From Molossus alvarezi (lineage: Eukaryota; Chordata; Mammalia; Chiroptera; Molossidae), in NCBI GenBank assembly GCA_037176705.1, contig CM073894.1, positions 29,900,501-29,964,500 on the forward strand: a stretch of 64,000 nt of DNA. The letters run 5' to 3'. Position numbers and translations under genes: made by a program. The notes under the pieces were generated by a model. It was not told the origin of the DNA. It saw only the letters and a list, made by a program, of their open reading frames with translations, and made no database searches. This document shows, piece by piece, positions 12,219-25,400 of this stretch; positions within the stretch are counted from its first letter, which is position 1; each line of letters starts with the position of its first letter.

Positions 12219-15200
12219 TTATATTCCACAAATAAGTGAGATCATATGATATTTGTCTTTCTCTGCTTTGCTTGTTTCCCTGAGGATAATACTTTCCAGG
12301 TCCCTCCATGTCATCTCAAAGGATAAGAAATCTTTCTTTCTTGTAGCTGCATAGTACTCCATTGTGTATATGTACCACTGCTTTTTTATCCATTTGTCTA
12401 TTGATGGACACTTGGGCTGTTTCCAGATCTTAGCTATTGTAAATAGTGCTGCTATAAAAATGGGGGTCCATATATTCTTTCTGATTGGTGTTTCAGGCTT
12501 CTTAGGGAATATTCCTAGAAGTGGGATCACTGGATCAAATGGCAATTCATTTTTAATTTTTTGAGGTAACACCATAGTGTTTTCCACAGTGGCTGTATCA
12601 GTCTGCATTCCCAGCAGTGTACTAGAGTCCCCTTTTCTCCACACCCTCTCCAACATGTGTTGTTTGATGATTTGTGGATGGTGGCCATTCTGACAGGTGT
12701 GAGGTGATACCTCTTAATTGTTTTAATTTGCATCTCTCTGATGATTAGTGATGTTGAGCATTTCTTCATATATCTCTTGACCATTTGTATATTCTGTTTG
12801 GAGAGGTGTCTCCTTAGGTCCTCTGCCCATTTTTTAATTGGGTTCTTTGTCTTTATTTTGTTGAGTGGTATGAGTACTCTATATATTTTGGAAATTAACC
12901 CCTTATCTGATGTATCATTGACAAGTATGCTCTCCCATACAGTGGGTTGCCTTTCCATTTTGATGATTCTATCTTTTGCTGTGCAGAAACTTTTGAGTTT
13001 GATATAGTCCCATGTGTTCATTTTCTCTTTTGTTTCTGTTGCCTTAGGTGATGCATCAGTGAAAATTCTGCTGTGTACGATGTCCGAAATTTTGTTGCCT
13101 ACATTTTCTTCTAGGATTTTTATGTATTCATGAGTCACATTTAAGTCTTTTATCCATTTTGAGTTTATTTTTGTGTATGGTGTAAGTTAATGATCTAGTT
13201 TCATTATTTATTTATTTTTTTTGCATGTAGCTGTCCAATTTTCCCAACACCATTTATTAAAGAGGCTGTCTTTACTCCATTGTATGCTCTTGCCACCTCT
13301 GTCAAATACTAATTGAGCATAATGTCTTGGGTCAATTTCTGGATTCTCTGTTCCACTGGTCTATATGCCTATTCTTGTGCCAGTACCAGGCTGTTTTGAT
13401 TAAAATACCTTTGTAGTATAACCTGATATCTGATATTGTGATCCCACCTACTTTGTCCTTCTTTTTCAATATTGCTGTGGCTATTCAGGGTCTTTTTTTG
13501 GTTCCATATAAACTTTTGAAGTATTTCTTCTAGTTCTGTGAAATATGTTATTGGTATTTTGATGGGGATTACATTGAATCTATAGATTGCTTTGGGTAGT
13601 GTGGACATTTTAGTGATGTTAATTCTTCCAATCCATGAACAAGGTATGTGCTTCCACTTTTTTATATCTTCCTCTATTTCTCTTTTCAATGTTCTGTAGT
13701 TTTCTGCAAATAGGTCCTTTACTTCTTTGGTTAAGTTTATTCATAGGTATCTTAATTTTTTTGCCACAATGATAAATGAATTTTTTCTTTTTTAGTATCT
13801 CTTTCTGTGACTTCATCATTGGTGTATAAGAATGCCATCAATTTCTTGACAATAATTTTGTATCCTGCTACTTTGCAAATTCATTTATTAAGTCTAGTAG
13901 ATTTTTAATGGAGTCTTCAGGATTTTCTATGTATAATATCATGTCATCTGCAAATAATGACAGTTTCACTTCCTCCTTTCAAATTTGGATCCCTTTTCTT
14001 TTTTTCTTCCTGTCTGATTGCTGTGGCTAAGACTTCCAGTACTATGCTAAATAAGAGTGGCAAAAGTGAGTATCCCTGTCTTGTTCCTATTCTGCTTTTA
14101 ATTTTTGCCCATTGAGTATAATGTTGACTGTAGGTCTTTTATATATGGCCTTTATTATGTCAAGATATAATCCCTTTATTCCCACATTGCTGAGCGTTTT
14201 TATCAGAGATGGGTGCTGGATTTTGTCGAATGCTTTTTCAGCATTTATTGATATGATCATGTGGTTTTTATTCTTAATTTTATTTATGTGGTGTATCACA
14301 TTTACTGATTTGCGAATATTGTACCAGCCTTGCATCTCTGGGATAAATCCCACTTGGTCATGGTGAATAAATTTTCTGATATATTGCTGGATTCGATTTG
14401 CTAGTATTTTGTTCAGGATTTTTGCATCTATGTTCATCAGGGATATTGGTCTGTTGTTTTTGTTTTTTTGTAGTGTCTTTTTCTGGTTTTGGAATTAGAA
14501 TTATGCTGACCTCATAAAATGAGTTTGGAAGTCTTCCTTCTTCTTGAATTTTTTGAAATAGTTTGAGAAGAATGAGTGTTCTTTGAATGTTGGTAAAACT
14601 CCCCCGTGTAGCCATCCAGGCCTGGGTTTTTGTTTGCTGAAGAGTCTTGATTACCTCAATTTCCTTCGTTGTTATTGGTCTGTTCAAGTTTTCTATCTCT
14701 TCCTGGTCCAGTTTTGGGAGACTATGCATTTCTAGAAATTTGTCCATTTCGCTTAGATTGTTGAGTTTGTTGCTGTATAATTGTTCATAGTGGTTGTTAA
14801 TGATCCTTTGTATTTCTGTGGTGTCGGTTGTTATTTCTCTTTCATTTCTGATTTTGTGTATGTGGGTTCTCTTTGTTTCTTGGTGAATCTAGCTAAGAGT
14901 CCATCAATCTTGTTTATCTTTTCAAAAAATCAGCTCTTTGTTTCATTGATCCTTTGAATTGTCTTTTTGGTCTCTACTTCATTTATTTCTGCTCTGATCT
15001 TTACTATTTCCTTCCTTCTACTTGCTCTGGGGTTTTCTTTTTGTTTTCTCTTTAGTTCTTTAAGTTGTGAGATTAGATAGTTTATTCGAAATTTTTCTTG
15101 TTTCTGGAGGTAGGACTGTAGTGCTATGAACTTCCCTCTCAGAACTGCTTTTACTGCATCCCATAGATTTTGTGTTGTTGTGTGTAATTTTCATTGGTTT

Positions 15201-16003
15201 CCAGGAAATTTTTAATTTCTTCCTTGATCTCCTCGGTAACCCATTTATTATTTAATAACATGCTATTTAGCCTCCATGTGTTCAAATGTCTTTGCATGTT
15301 TTTGTTGCAATTGATTTCTAGTTTCATGCCATTGTGATCTGAGAAGATGCTTGACATGATTTCAATTTCCTTGAACTTGTAGAGATTTAGTTTGTGCCCT
15401 AACATGTGATCTATCTTTGAGAATGTCCCATGTGCACTTGAGAAGAATGAATTCTCTAGTTTTGGGGTGTAATTCTCTGCAGATATCTTTTAAATCCATT
15501 TGGTCTAGTGCTTCATTTAGAGTCTCTGTTTCCTTGCTAATTTTTTTGTCTAGAGTACCTATCCAGTGATGTCAGTGGGGTGTTGAAGTCCACTGCTATA
15601 ATTGTATTGCTGTCAATTTCTCCTTTGAAGTCCTCCAAAAGATTTTTAATATATTTTGGTGCTACTATATTGGGTGCATATATGTTTACCAAGGTCATAT
15701 CTTCCTGTTGGATAGATCCTTTTAATATTATGTAGTGGTCTTCTTTGTCTCTAGTTATGGCCTTTATTTTGAAATCTATTTTATCAGATATGAGTATTGC
15801 TACCCCTACTTTTTTTTTTCCTTTCTGTGTGCTTGGAAGATTTTTTTTTCATCCCTTCACTTTCAACCCATGTGAATCTCTTGTAAACAACATATATATG
15901 AGTTATGCTTTCTTATCCACTCAGCTACTCTGTGTCTTTTTATGGAAGCATTCCATCCATTAACATTTAAGGTGATTATTGATATGTACTTATTTACTGC
16001 CAT
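12219..16003 (-). pseudogene. LINE-1 ORF2 remnant (endonuclease and reverse transcriptase)
   Basis: Active ORF2 protein nicks target DNA and reverse-transcribes its own RNA in cis. The likely start is the ATG at 16003-16001 (MAVNKYISIITLNVNG), 45 bases past the ORF1 stop. The endonuclease follows: GVAILISDK near 15790 and SDHNGMKLEI near 15340. The reverse transcriptase shows [13 protein letters not shown] near 14230 and the catalytic loop FADDM near 13941-13958. The C-terminal part ends WNI-type residues before the stop at 12219-12221, with IPLLGI, KKPETPIRKN and QWYIYTMEYYAA. The frame shifts repeatedly: 12219-12656, 12527-13138, 13369-13689, 13619-13819, 14087-14437, 14358-14747 and 15151-15405 fall in differing phases. 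It is a pseudogene. Confidence 0.92.
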
Positions 16004-16048
16004 TTTTGTTTAATTTGGTTATATTTTTCTTCCTATTTTTTCTACTAA

Positions 16049-16926
16049 TTACAGTAGTCCTTTTAACATTTCTTGCAGTGCTGGTTTGGTGCTAATGTAT
16101 TCCCTTAGCCTTTTTTTGTCTGTGAAGCTCTTTATTTGACCTTCTATTTTGAATGATAGCCTTACTGAGTAGAGCCGTCTTGGATTCAGATCCTTGTTTT
16201 TTATTACCTCGTTTTCCTTATGCCATTCCCTTCTGGCCTATAGTGTTTCTGTTGAGAATCAGATGATAGCCTTATGGGGTTTCCTTTGTAGGTAACTGGT
16301 TACTTACCTCTTGCTGCCTTTAGGATTCTCTCTTTGTCATTAATTTTGGCATTTTAATCACTGTGTGTCTTGGTGTGGGCCTGTTTGGTTTCATCTTACT
16401 TAGGGCTTTCTGTGCTTCTTGAACTTGAATGCCTTCTTCCTTCACCAAATTAGGGACGTTTTCTGTCACTATTTCTTCAAATATATTTTCTAACCCTTTC
16501 TCATTTTCTTCTTCGGTGATTCCTATGATGTGAACATTATTACGTTTCCAGTTGTCTCACAGTTCTCTTAAGCTGTCTTCCTGTTTTTTAATTGTTTTTT
16601 TCCTTTTGGTTTTCTGATTGGTTGATTTTTTCTACACTGTATTCTAATTCACTGATCCGGTCCTCAGTTTCCTCTACTCTGCTGTTTAGTCCTTCTAATG
16701 TGTTCTTATTTTCTGCTATGTCATTCTTCATTTCCACTTGGTTGGTTTTCAATGTTTCTATATCTTTACTCATGGTGTTGTTGTCCTTACTCATGCTCTT
16801 GAGCTTCCTCAAGATCATGGCTCTGAACTCTACCTCTGATAACTTGCTTAACTGCATTTTATTTATCTCATCTTTGATAGAGTTCTCTTGTTCTTTCATT
16901 TGGCATTTGTTTCTGTGTTTCACCAT
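16049..16926 (-). pseudogene. LINE-1 ORF1 remnant (RNA-binding coiled-coil protein)
   Basis: ORF1 protein is a trimeric RNA chaperone that coats LINE-1 RNA. The start is the ATG at 16926 (MVKHRNKCQMKEQ), equivalent to the start of the other ORF1 at 39811. Residues 30-100 are a heptad-rich coiled coil (LKTNQVEMKND, RVEETEDRISELE). The first frame stops at 16588. Past this, further phases give the RRM and C-terminal domain (NNVHIIGI near 16530, RPTPRHT near 16365) and the end KPALQEMLKGLL before the stop at 16049-16051. About 292 codons in total, of which only the first 112 remain continuous. Confidence 0.9.
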
Positions 16927-17712
16927 TTTGGCTATCTCAGTGTGTTTTGGAGCCTGCCAAATTTTCCCTGTTAGGTGTTGGTATTCTGCTGTTTGTGACT
17001 CCTTCTACTGGATTTGGGTGAGCTAGGGAGGACCCATGCAAAACACCACTGTCAAGTCTTACTTTCCTGAGTAGTGTTGTAAGGGCAGAACTTGTAGTTA
17101 TCCTCTAGCTTTTTGCCTGGGGCTATTAGTAGAGGTTACTTGAAGAGCCCTGGGTTCTCAGTTGAATGAAAAACTCCCTCAGGTGTTCAGAGTAAGGAGA
17201 TTTGCCAAAGGTGGGGTAGATGCTGGTTGTTAATGAGCCTCAATTTGCATTTCAATGGCCACATGGTGGGGTTGAGTCTCCCAGGGAAGGATTAAGATGG
17301 CCATTGTCCTGTGTGGCCACAACTCAGCAAAACCTCTGAGGGCCCTCCAAATCTTGAGTGTCCCCACACAGTTCCAGTACAGTCTGCCCTCCCTCTGCCA
17401 GATCCCAAGGTGAGTAGCTGTGGCTATTTCAGTGCTCTGTCCTGGCTCTGCACTTTGAGGAGCTGCTTGGGAGTGTAACCCTAAGGGCGCTGCTCATAGC
17501 TCTGACTGCTGCTGTCCTTGGGCTCCCAGCCCCCCTCTTGCACCTCTGAAATCCTACCAGTATTGAGTCAGTCCCTGGTTATATGGTCCTCACAAGTTGC
17601 TATTCTATTGCTTTTTCCCGACGATTTATCTTTATTTTAGTTGTATTACAGTTTGGTTCTGGGAAATGGTCTGTGTAGCTTCCATTCACTCCACTGCCAT
17701 TTTGGAATTCCC
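16927..17712 (-). promoter_or_regulatory. LINE-1 5'UTR (decayed internal promoter)
   Basis: About 790 bases upstream of ORF1, moderately GC-rich. It ends on the far side with gaattccaaaatggcagtgg on the minus strand. The aaaatggcag core resembles the YY1 site found at the start of many mammalian LINE-1 promoters. Activity is unlikely given the age of the copy. Confidence 0.6.
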
Positions 17713-18089
17713 TCTTTTTTTTTTTTTTTAAACACAATTTTACTATTTAGTGAGGTGAAGGAAATCTTGGATATCTCTAGTTAAATTGCCTGGTTGAATT
17801 TACAATGAATGAATGGACATATTAGGCCTAAGGTGTCTCTCACTGTGTAACATTGTGCAATATTAGATAATAATTAATTTACACATATTGTGTGTAGTTG
17901 TGTTTTCCCTAAGATGATATAGTCTTTTCTTTAGATTTTTAAAATGAGCTATGTGTTGTCAGAGTTTACTATATTTTAGTATATTTTGGGAAGTATTTTG
18001 TACATGGTGGAAAGACATACTGGTCTAAGAATGGCATCAATTTTAAAAGAAGAGTTTGATGTTTTCCCTTGGGACACACAGTATCATCT

Positions 18090-18225
18090 GTGCAAACATT
18101 TTATCTAGTAGATGATATAACTGAGGTTTAGAGGGGTAACAGTATTTGATAAAATGGTTGGAGCTGAAACTGGACCAAATCTTGACTTTTGCTCCTTAGT
18201 ACACTGCTGCTTCTTACAATTCTTA
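18090..18225 (+). mobile_element. MIR SINE remnant
   Basis: tagatgatataactgaggtttagaggggtaacag followed by gagctgaaactggacc and a gctccttagtacactgctgc end fits the MIR 3' half. Confidence 0.65.
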
Positions 18226-19424
18226 CTTATTTGAGAAGTATATGAAACATCTATTTAAATGTTCCTGACATAAAACTTTCTTATATTGAATGCTATTTCC
18301 AAAAGACAAATGGTATCTACTCTGGTCTTATTTGTGGCACTTTAGGTAATATTTTGTTATTAGAAACAACTGTTTGACTCTATAAATTCTTATCAAAGGG
18401 AGGTTTAATTATGCTTAGTATAAAAAGGTTTCTTTCACAGCCTTGATGCTACTGAGTTATTCCTTACTTATTTTTCTCATTTCAGCTCACGTTTTAAATC
18501 ATTCTTGGTTACTCAGAATTTGGGGAATGCTAAATGTCTTGAGGGTGCCACTGAACATCATCCTATCAATACAGCTGGGGGTGGACCAAAATCCCAACTT
18601 ACTGTGGAAATTGCCATGACAACTTACCAGGCTCCATCTCCCCAGGATAAATAGTGATCTTTAGTTTCCATTGATGTCTGTTAGCGCCTAAAATGAATGA
18701 ACACAAATTTCTAGAGTTGAAAAGAGTGGAAAAAAGTACTTAAGTAGTCAACTGCTGAAAACAAGAGGCTATAATTAAGGTGGGTACACATTTCTGGGAT
18801 TTTACTAAAGGGTATGCAACCAATTTTCACTTTAGTTGTATCATTTACTTTCATGTTAATATACTATAAAAAAAGATAGAGTCAAATAAGTGGACAATAT
18901 AAGTCAGTGGGTAAAACCATGCTATTGAAATCACACTGACTATTTAAGTTGGATTGATATACTGATGCTATATTTTAGTCACTTATTAGAGGTTTGGATT
19001 ATTTTGCTTATCTTAATAATTTACAAGCTTATTAGTAATAGCTGACAATAGAATGGGAACATTTCTTAAGATAGTAGAAAATGAGATAAATAGTTTTAAT
19101 CTTATTGAATTTTTGTCAATAATTTTTTAATATTTATGTATTTTGTAGGGTAGATTTGCATTGTTTTGTATTAGTTGTGTTATTTGGAATGTGTTTTCAC
19201 TGTCATGAAGGTTTCATGACACATTGTATTCTATAATAAGGTGTCTACCACTTCGCAACCCAAAAGTCCACATAAAAGCCCATGAATCACATAAGAAACC
19301 ATTCTAAGCAGTTTCACAGTGGTTAGGGCATTATTCATAATACTAATTTTTATGACTTGAGGTTCTTCAAGAATTCTCCTCTTCTAGGAAAAGGGATGTC
19401 ATACATTGTCATTAGTACTTCATA

Positions 19425-19590
19425 TGCTAATTAATTCCTTTAATATAATATTCATAAAAAATCTAACAAGGTAGGTCTTATGCCCATTTTACAGAAATAG
19501 AAAATTGAGGCATGGAAAAGTTAGCAAATCAGAAACTCTCCTAACCAGTATGATGCTAAAACCTGTTCTTAATCAATATACTGAATCATC
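19425..19590 (+). mobile_element. MIR SINE remnant
   Basis: ggtaggtcttatgcccattttacagaaatag, then aaaattgaggcatggaaaagttag, then cctaaccagtatgatgctaaaacc follows MIR order. Confidence 0.75.
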
Positions 19591-20399
19591 ACAGATGTCA
19601 AGTCTCAACTCCTTCTGCATTTAAAAATCCTCCTATCTCATTTGCTACCTTTATTATCCCTTGTATTAGCATTAGGTGTAATCTCCCATTCTTCAACTAG
19701 CAGGCTGATTTCTTACCTCTGAACCTCGCTCTGACCTTACTATTCCTAAGGGACTCAGGAACTTTGGCTTAGAGGTACCTGTCACTCATGGGCTTTTTGT
19801 TTGTTTGTTTAGTTGGATCAGAGAGGGATATTGATCATTTTCTTGATCAATTTACACTTGGAAAGTCAGCAAGATAAGGTGGCAAGAGCAGATACATTCA
19901 ATTAAGATCAAACTAGGTTCAAGCCCTGGATCGAGTGCTTGCAACATCATCACTTCAAGAGTCTCTCTAAATGTTCCTTTTCCAGACTTCCTATAAAAAT
20001 TTAGTGAAGGAATTTATAACAAAATAACCTGGAAGTTTGTTTTTATTCTACCTGTTGGTTTTAAGCAATTGCATAATTTTATTTGTATTACTGTTTAAAA
20101 TAATAAAACATAGTATCTCCTTTATTATTTAACATTTAATACTTATTCTAGCTCTAGATGCATAATCTACATGCAGGGTGTTTGAAACAGGGACTTTGTC
20201 AAAGTTTCTGAGGATGTTAGAAATGTAAGTACTTCTAGCACCATGCCCTTTATGACAGAAATTACTGTTAAAAGAAAGTTCAAGTGTTCACCCACCATCT
20301 CCTCCCCCGCCCTCAATATGTCAAACAAGCAGTCCAACCTGACTACTTCTGGCCAAAGGACTCTGAGGGAAGTAATGTGATTCACTTCCACGTAAAAAG

Positions 20400-20645
20400 T
20401 ATTTATGAGTTGGTGTGTGGTCCTTTAGCTCACCGTTCCCCTGATTCAGTAACCAGATGTTGAATGTTCTTGTTGACAAAGTTACAAGATAGTAGTAGCT
20501 CGAATCCTTATGACATCAATTGGAAGCTACCAGACCCATAAGGACATGGCACAAACAATCACTAGACCTTTATGTGTTATGCTGAGATTCTGGGGTGTGT
20601 TTGTTATTGTAGCATAGCCTAAGCTAACCTGACTAATGAATGTGA
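20400..20645 (+). mobile_element. LTR-like remnant, 3' part
   Basis: The end ttatgctgagattctggggtg, then tttgttattgtagcatagcctaagctaacctgactaatg matches the 3' end of a common old mammalian LTR-type repeat ('ttaagccactgagattttggggttgtttgttacagcagcataacc...'). A related copy lies at 58500-58905. I cannot name the subfamily. Confidence 0.45.
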
Positions 20646-20788
20646 TTTTTGGAAGAGTATTTTTTTGTTGTTTTTAACATGGTAAGGATATAAGTAACTA
20701 GAAAGTATAAAGCATAGTTGCAATAGATTACATAAGTAATATAAGTAGTCAAAAATAATAAGAAAAGTCATTGTTACCAGTAACAAAC

Positions 20789-20849
20789 TCTATATCTATA
20801 TCTATATCTATATCTATATCTATATCTATATCTATCTATATCTATATCG
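20789..20849. repeat. TATATC hexanucleotide microsatellite
   Basis: About ten units of (ctatat)n with one shorter ctat unit near 20831. It sits about 120 bases upstream of a Ves SINE. A pure array of this length should be length-variable between individuals. Confidence 0.95.
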
Positions 20850-20970
20850 AGAGACAATTCTTTTTTCTAGCATTTTTAAAGCAAATGTTCTATAATGCTG
20901 AATATTTTCCTGTAGGATTAGAGATTGATTGAGACCAACCCATGCTTGATATAAAACTTTATAATAATAA

Positions 20971-21172
20971 CCCAGCCGGTGTGGCTTAGTGGTCGAACAT
21001 CCACCCATGGACCAAGAGGTCACCCAGTTTGAGTCTGGGTCAGGCCACATATCTGGGTTTCAGGCTCAATCCCCATTGGGGGTGTCAATCATTGTGTCTC
21101 TCTCATCGATGTTTCTATCTCTTTTTCCCTTCCTCTCACTCTAAAAATCAGTAAAAACATATTTAAAAAAAA
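20971..21172 (+). mobile_element. Ves-type SINE, sense
   Basis: Begins cccagccggtgtggcttagt, continues through accaagaggtcacc and gggtcaggccacat, then the CT-rich block, and ends in an A-rich tail near 21172. Probable TSD: aaaactttataataataa on the left and aaaactctttaataataa on the right. Confidence 0.9.
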
Positions 21173-21869
21173 CCAAAAACTCTTTAATAATAAAAGACCC
21201 CCGCCCCCCCACACACACACTAATTGTGTCATATACGGTCAGGATAATATTCCAATTCAGAATTCACATCTCTTATATTTTCAAAAATACATAGTTTGAA
21301 GCAAGAGTGGAAACTCAAGTGAACTGTCCACTATTAAAGATTGTCTATAAAGACAATTAAATTAAAAAAAAAATGTGATTTATGAGAGTTTCACAATTCA
21401 CTTATTTCACTCCATTAAAAAAAAAAAATCAGGTCAATGACTCAGCAATCCAATCAACATCATAGCAATTGTCCTATAATTGGTTGGATAACTCATGTAG
21501 CTAGTATGTCCAGTAGGCCAGTTGCATACTGGAATGCTTTAACTACTCAGAGGTCACTTACTTCTCTGCCAAACTATTTATATTTGATAATGTGGGTGCA
21601 CAGATAAGTTTTGATTCCATGTTCTGTGTGATTTGATTTAGAATTTGTGGCTGATGAATGGATGATATTTAAAATATATATGGAATTCTTACTGATTATG
21701 TTAATTTGATAATGTTTGGTTTTAATTTGAAAGGCCAAAAATGATATTTTATATTATTCTCTAATTATGCATTTCTTTATCTAAAAGTTTAGTTATTTTT
21801 GTCATGTTAGTGATGATGTGATAAGTGAGCAGGATGATGGCAGAGTGCAGCCCATCAAAATGGTGGTTG

Positions 21870-22085
21870 GGCTGGAATCATGAGTCCTGGGGTTTGCTCC
21901 CAGCTGTCTTACAAATGCATTTGTTACCTGAGTGTCCTTGGGCTGGCCATGAACTGTTCTCAGATTTATTTTCCTTACCTGTAGAGTGAAGATACCAATA
22001 CCTTCTCTACTTAAACTCATAGGGTCAGTGTAAAGATCACATTAGCCAAAGCATATGAAAATGAATTAATGATATATAAATGTTA
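21870..22085 (-). mobile_element. MIR SINE remnant, antisense
   Basis: ggaatcatgagtcctggggtttgctcccagctg, gagtgtccttgggctggccat, ttccttacctgtagagtgaagataccaatacc, ctcatagggtcagtgtaaagatc is a clear inverted MIR. Confidence 0.85.
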
Positions 22086-22149
22086 TATTTGCATTTATTT
22101 AAACTTGTGGGCCATAGATACACAAATAACCATTATTTGGTGAGTCAAA

Positions 22150-22455
22150 TCTCTTGATCCTTTGCCTTCCAACTTGGAACACTAAGCTATTTCCAAGTCT
22201 CCCTGTGTAAACATTTCCTGACCTTTTACCCCATCCCCAAATCTTGGCTAAATACTCCTCATCTATGGTCCAGAGAACAGTCTGCATAACTGCATTATGG
22301 CACTTACCACATTATACTGACGGGATGTGTCTCTGCTGGTCTCCTCCACTAGACAGGAACTCCTTGAGAGCTGTGCAAGTAGAGCTTTTCCTTTTGCATC
22401 TCCCATTTCCAGCATAATGCTTGGCACATTGTCCATGCGCCTAAATGTTTACCAA
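22150..22455 (+). mobile_element. L2 LINE 3' fragment
   Basis: The end ctagacaggaactccttgagagc, ccagcataatgcttggcacattgtcc, cctaaatgttta is the L2 3' terminus ('ctccttgagggcaggga...cctggcacatagtaggtgctcaataaatgttt'). Confidence 0.75.
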
Positions 22456-25400
22456 ACTGATCATAAAACTTGGAGACACTAGGATGACTACTATGTTTTT
22501 AAACAAATATTCTCATTTAAAAATATTATTCCACTTGGCTGGTTGACAATTTACAATAAATCCGACTTTGCAATTTCTAATGGAAACCTCTTAGTTTCTT
22601 AATTAGCCTCATACAATTTAAGTTACATCTAGTAGAAAGCACTAGGAGATTTTTTTTTTTTCTGCTTCTAATACTACTAGAAATATTTTTTGCAAAACAT
22701 GAAAATTCTTTGCAACTTTTTCCTTTTAAAGTTCTACTGAGCAGTTTATGGATTGGCAACTTGCCAAATGGTGATCCATTTTCTCAAAAACATCGTTTGA
22801 GACCATGCCAGCCAGGCACACTCAGCTTATCTACTGCATCATAGTACAGTCACATAATTCGTGCAAAATTATGTTTGACATTAAATTATAAACCCTTAGC
22901 ATAATAATAAAAAAATAAATAACCCTAAAAGCAAATTAAAAATATGTTTTCACTGGAGCAGGTTATTAGCCCACTGGAAACTTGATCTGTAGTAGTCAAT
23001 CCATGGGCATGCTTCCATTTCTGAGGGGTTTGAAGTTTCTCTCTGTGCAGAGAAAAATCCCTAATTCATGAAAGGAAAATTAGCTAATAAAATAATTTTT
23101 TCCTCCTGAACTGCTCTGTTGATGAAAACATGTCCACTGCAATCATAGAAATGAGTGACTTTTCAAATAAAGTAGTTTGTGTTGCCATAAACAGAGGATG
23201 GTAAGGCCATTGCTGTTCTTTGCCAAAAGAAAGAGTAGCCAACTAGGTCCAGCTTTTTAATTTTTTTTTTTTACTGCAATATTCATATAAATAGTCTCTT
23301 CTTGGGACTGGAGTAGCCCAGATGAGATTCCATCAAAGGGTTCTCTCTGAATTTGTACATTGTGAAGCAAAAGCAAATAAACATAGAAAACAACCCTTCC
23401 CTGGTCAAAATAGAAAAAAAAAAACCCTTCTATTTTATTACACCTGGTATTTTAACTGTTTATAGGTTTTCTCCATGTCGACAGACCTGCTATTTATGAT
23501 GGATATTTTGATAATGTCTAAATGGTCATTCCTAGGTTCTGATATACAAAGCCAAGAGTTTATTTTCTGATTAAAGCACAATTCACTGCAGAAGGGCTGC
23601 CCTTAAGCTGGGATTAAATTATTAGGTATGTTTTCCCCATGATAAACCACAATAACAACCATGCAATAACAACAAGATTTATCTCCAACTTATTTATTTA
23701 TGAAGTTTAATTTTAATTGGTTTTCATGTAAGTAGAATATTTACCCTTTCTTATTTGTAGTTAAAAATTAGGACTGTTGTTCTTGCAGTTAAAACATATT
23801 TTTGCATCTGTACAAATGTTTATGAAAGCTAACTTGTATTCCTTTATAAAAAAAATCAAAAAGGGGTATGTTTTCTTTAATATAATGAGAAATAAAGTCC
23901 ATACATCAGACAGACTGCATGTGTGGGGAAGACACAAGGCTACATTTTACCCAAGATAACATTTGAAAATGATTGCCAGGTAACCTGCAAACTTGTAATG
24001 TGTTCTGCTGCCAAATTCATCTTAGCATTGGGAATTAATTTTCCAACGTGTTTTTGGAAGTAAGAGGTGAATTAATTATTGCAGGCACGATGATATCATT
24101 GGAAGTCTGAAGTTAGACAGTGATTCAGATGAACATGGAACCCGTAATATAATTGGGCTTGGTTCCTTTATCTTTCAAGGGCTCTTTTACATGACAACAC
24201 AATATTCACACTGCTCCAAGGGATACCTTTGGCATGTCTACAACTCTAATTTCTTTCCACGCTTGCTAGTTCATTGTTGATTCTTGGAACCCAAGCAGGA
24301 GAGAGGGGGATGGAGCAGAGCGGGGTGTCCGCCTGCCTTTCTCAAGCCAGCCCCAGGTCTCGGGTTAGTCCAGGGAGCATATGCACAACTTTTCCGAAGA
24401 GACCAATGAATTGTTCTTCTTAGTGAGGAATGCAAACCTTTGCTATACATTTCGATGGGGTTTGTGACTGTGGAGGGGTCTGCAGGTGAACCCCCGCCCT
24501 GGGGCACTGGCGAGGACTGTGCACATTCTCTTGCAGGAGGAGTGCGGTCAGGCTGGTGACGCACCGTACATGACAGCGTCAGCCCAGGAGCAGAAGACAG
24601 AATCAGGTGGTTTAAATCTTCCCAACAGACAAGTTTGGAATGCTGTCAAGTAATACATGTTTGCCCTTGATATTAGAGATCCAAAAGACTGTTTGAGCCG
24701 TGAAAATAAGTCCCAGGCCCCTTGAAAGGAATGAAATGGCAGGAGTTTGAAAGGCAGCACAATCTGTCTCTACAGGCAGGTCCTTTTCCTCCGTTTTTCC
24801 TATTTCTCCGCATTTTTCGGGTGTAGATTGCATTTGTCTTTTTCTTTCCTTTTTTTTTTCTATTTCTTTCATTTTGTTTTTTCAGAACAGAACTAGATTA
24901 GTAAGCGTATCGTATTAGCATTTATCTGATAATATTTGTTAAGAGGTTCCCATTTTGTCAGAAGTTTTTTTTTTTCTTTCTTTCCATATTAATGGGCGTA
25001 AAAGAAACTTTAGCTGGTAAGGCAGAGATCATGTGTATATAAAAAAAGTAGTAGCTTAAATAGTGCAGATGGTTTTTCTGGGGCAACAGACTTCCTCAGC
25101 TCCAAGCCTCCTCGGTCAAAGGCTCACTGGTTATGAGTTAGCGGCACTTGTTTTTGGCCTTTGAGTTCCAGATTGAACATCTCTCCTCTGGTGGAATTTT
25201 ATTACCACGTAATAAAATAAAATCCAAGGTACTTAAACTCTTCTTAATGAGGACTACCAAAATATTTTTAAAGTTATTCTGTGGCTCTCCCTTTCTCCTC
25301 TCCATATTTTAATGAGTTTTGGGGAACATATATATAGAAATACCACTCAGACCATGTCTATATAACATTAATACAGTGATGGGGGCATAAAAAATTCAGA

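Larger units (their letters stand above)
11957..17712 (-). mobile_element. Full-length but inactive bat LINE-1, antisense
   Basis: All parts are present in order on the minus strand: 5'UTR (about 17712 to 16927), ORF1 (16926-16049), a 45-base spacer, ORF2 (16003-12219) and a 3'UTR whose T-rich inverse lies at about 11957-12060. The length of about 5.75 kb and the ORF2 length of about 1260 codons are normal for LINE-1. ORF1 and ORF2 are each broken by several frameshifts and stops, so the copy cannot retrotranspose. Both flanks are T-rich, so I could not fix a TSD. Family naming needs a bat LINE-1 library. Confidence 0.93.

Noticed and set aside
12364..17026. Several plus-strand frames (for example 12741-13007, 14112-14366, 16592-17026)
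   Set aside because: They are the antisense of LINE-1 ORF1 and ORF2. Their hydrophobic look comes from reading A-rich coding DNA backwards.
24271..24564. 97-codon minus-strand frame in a GC-richer patch
   Set aside because: No recognisable domain, no start context or splice signals, and overlapping open frames. Chance is the simpler explanation, though the DNA may be regulatory.
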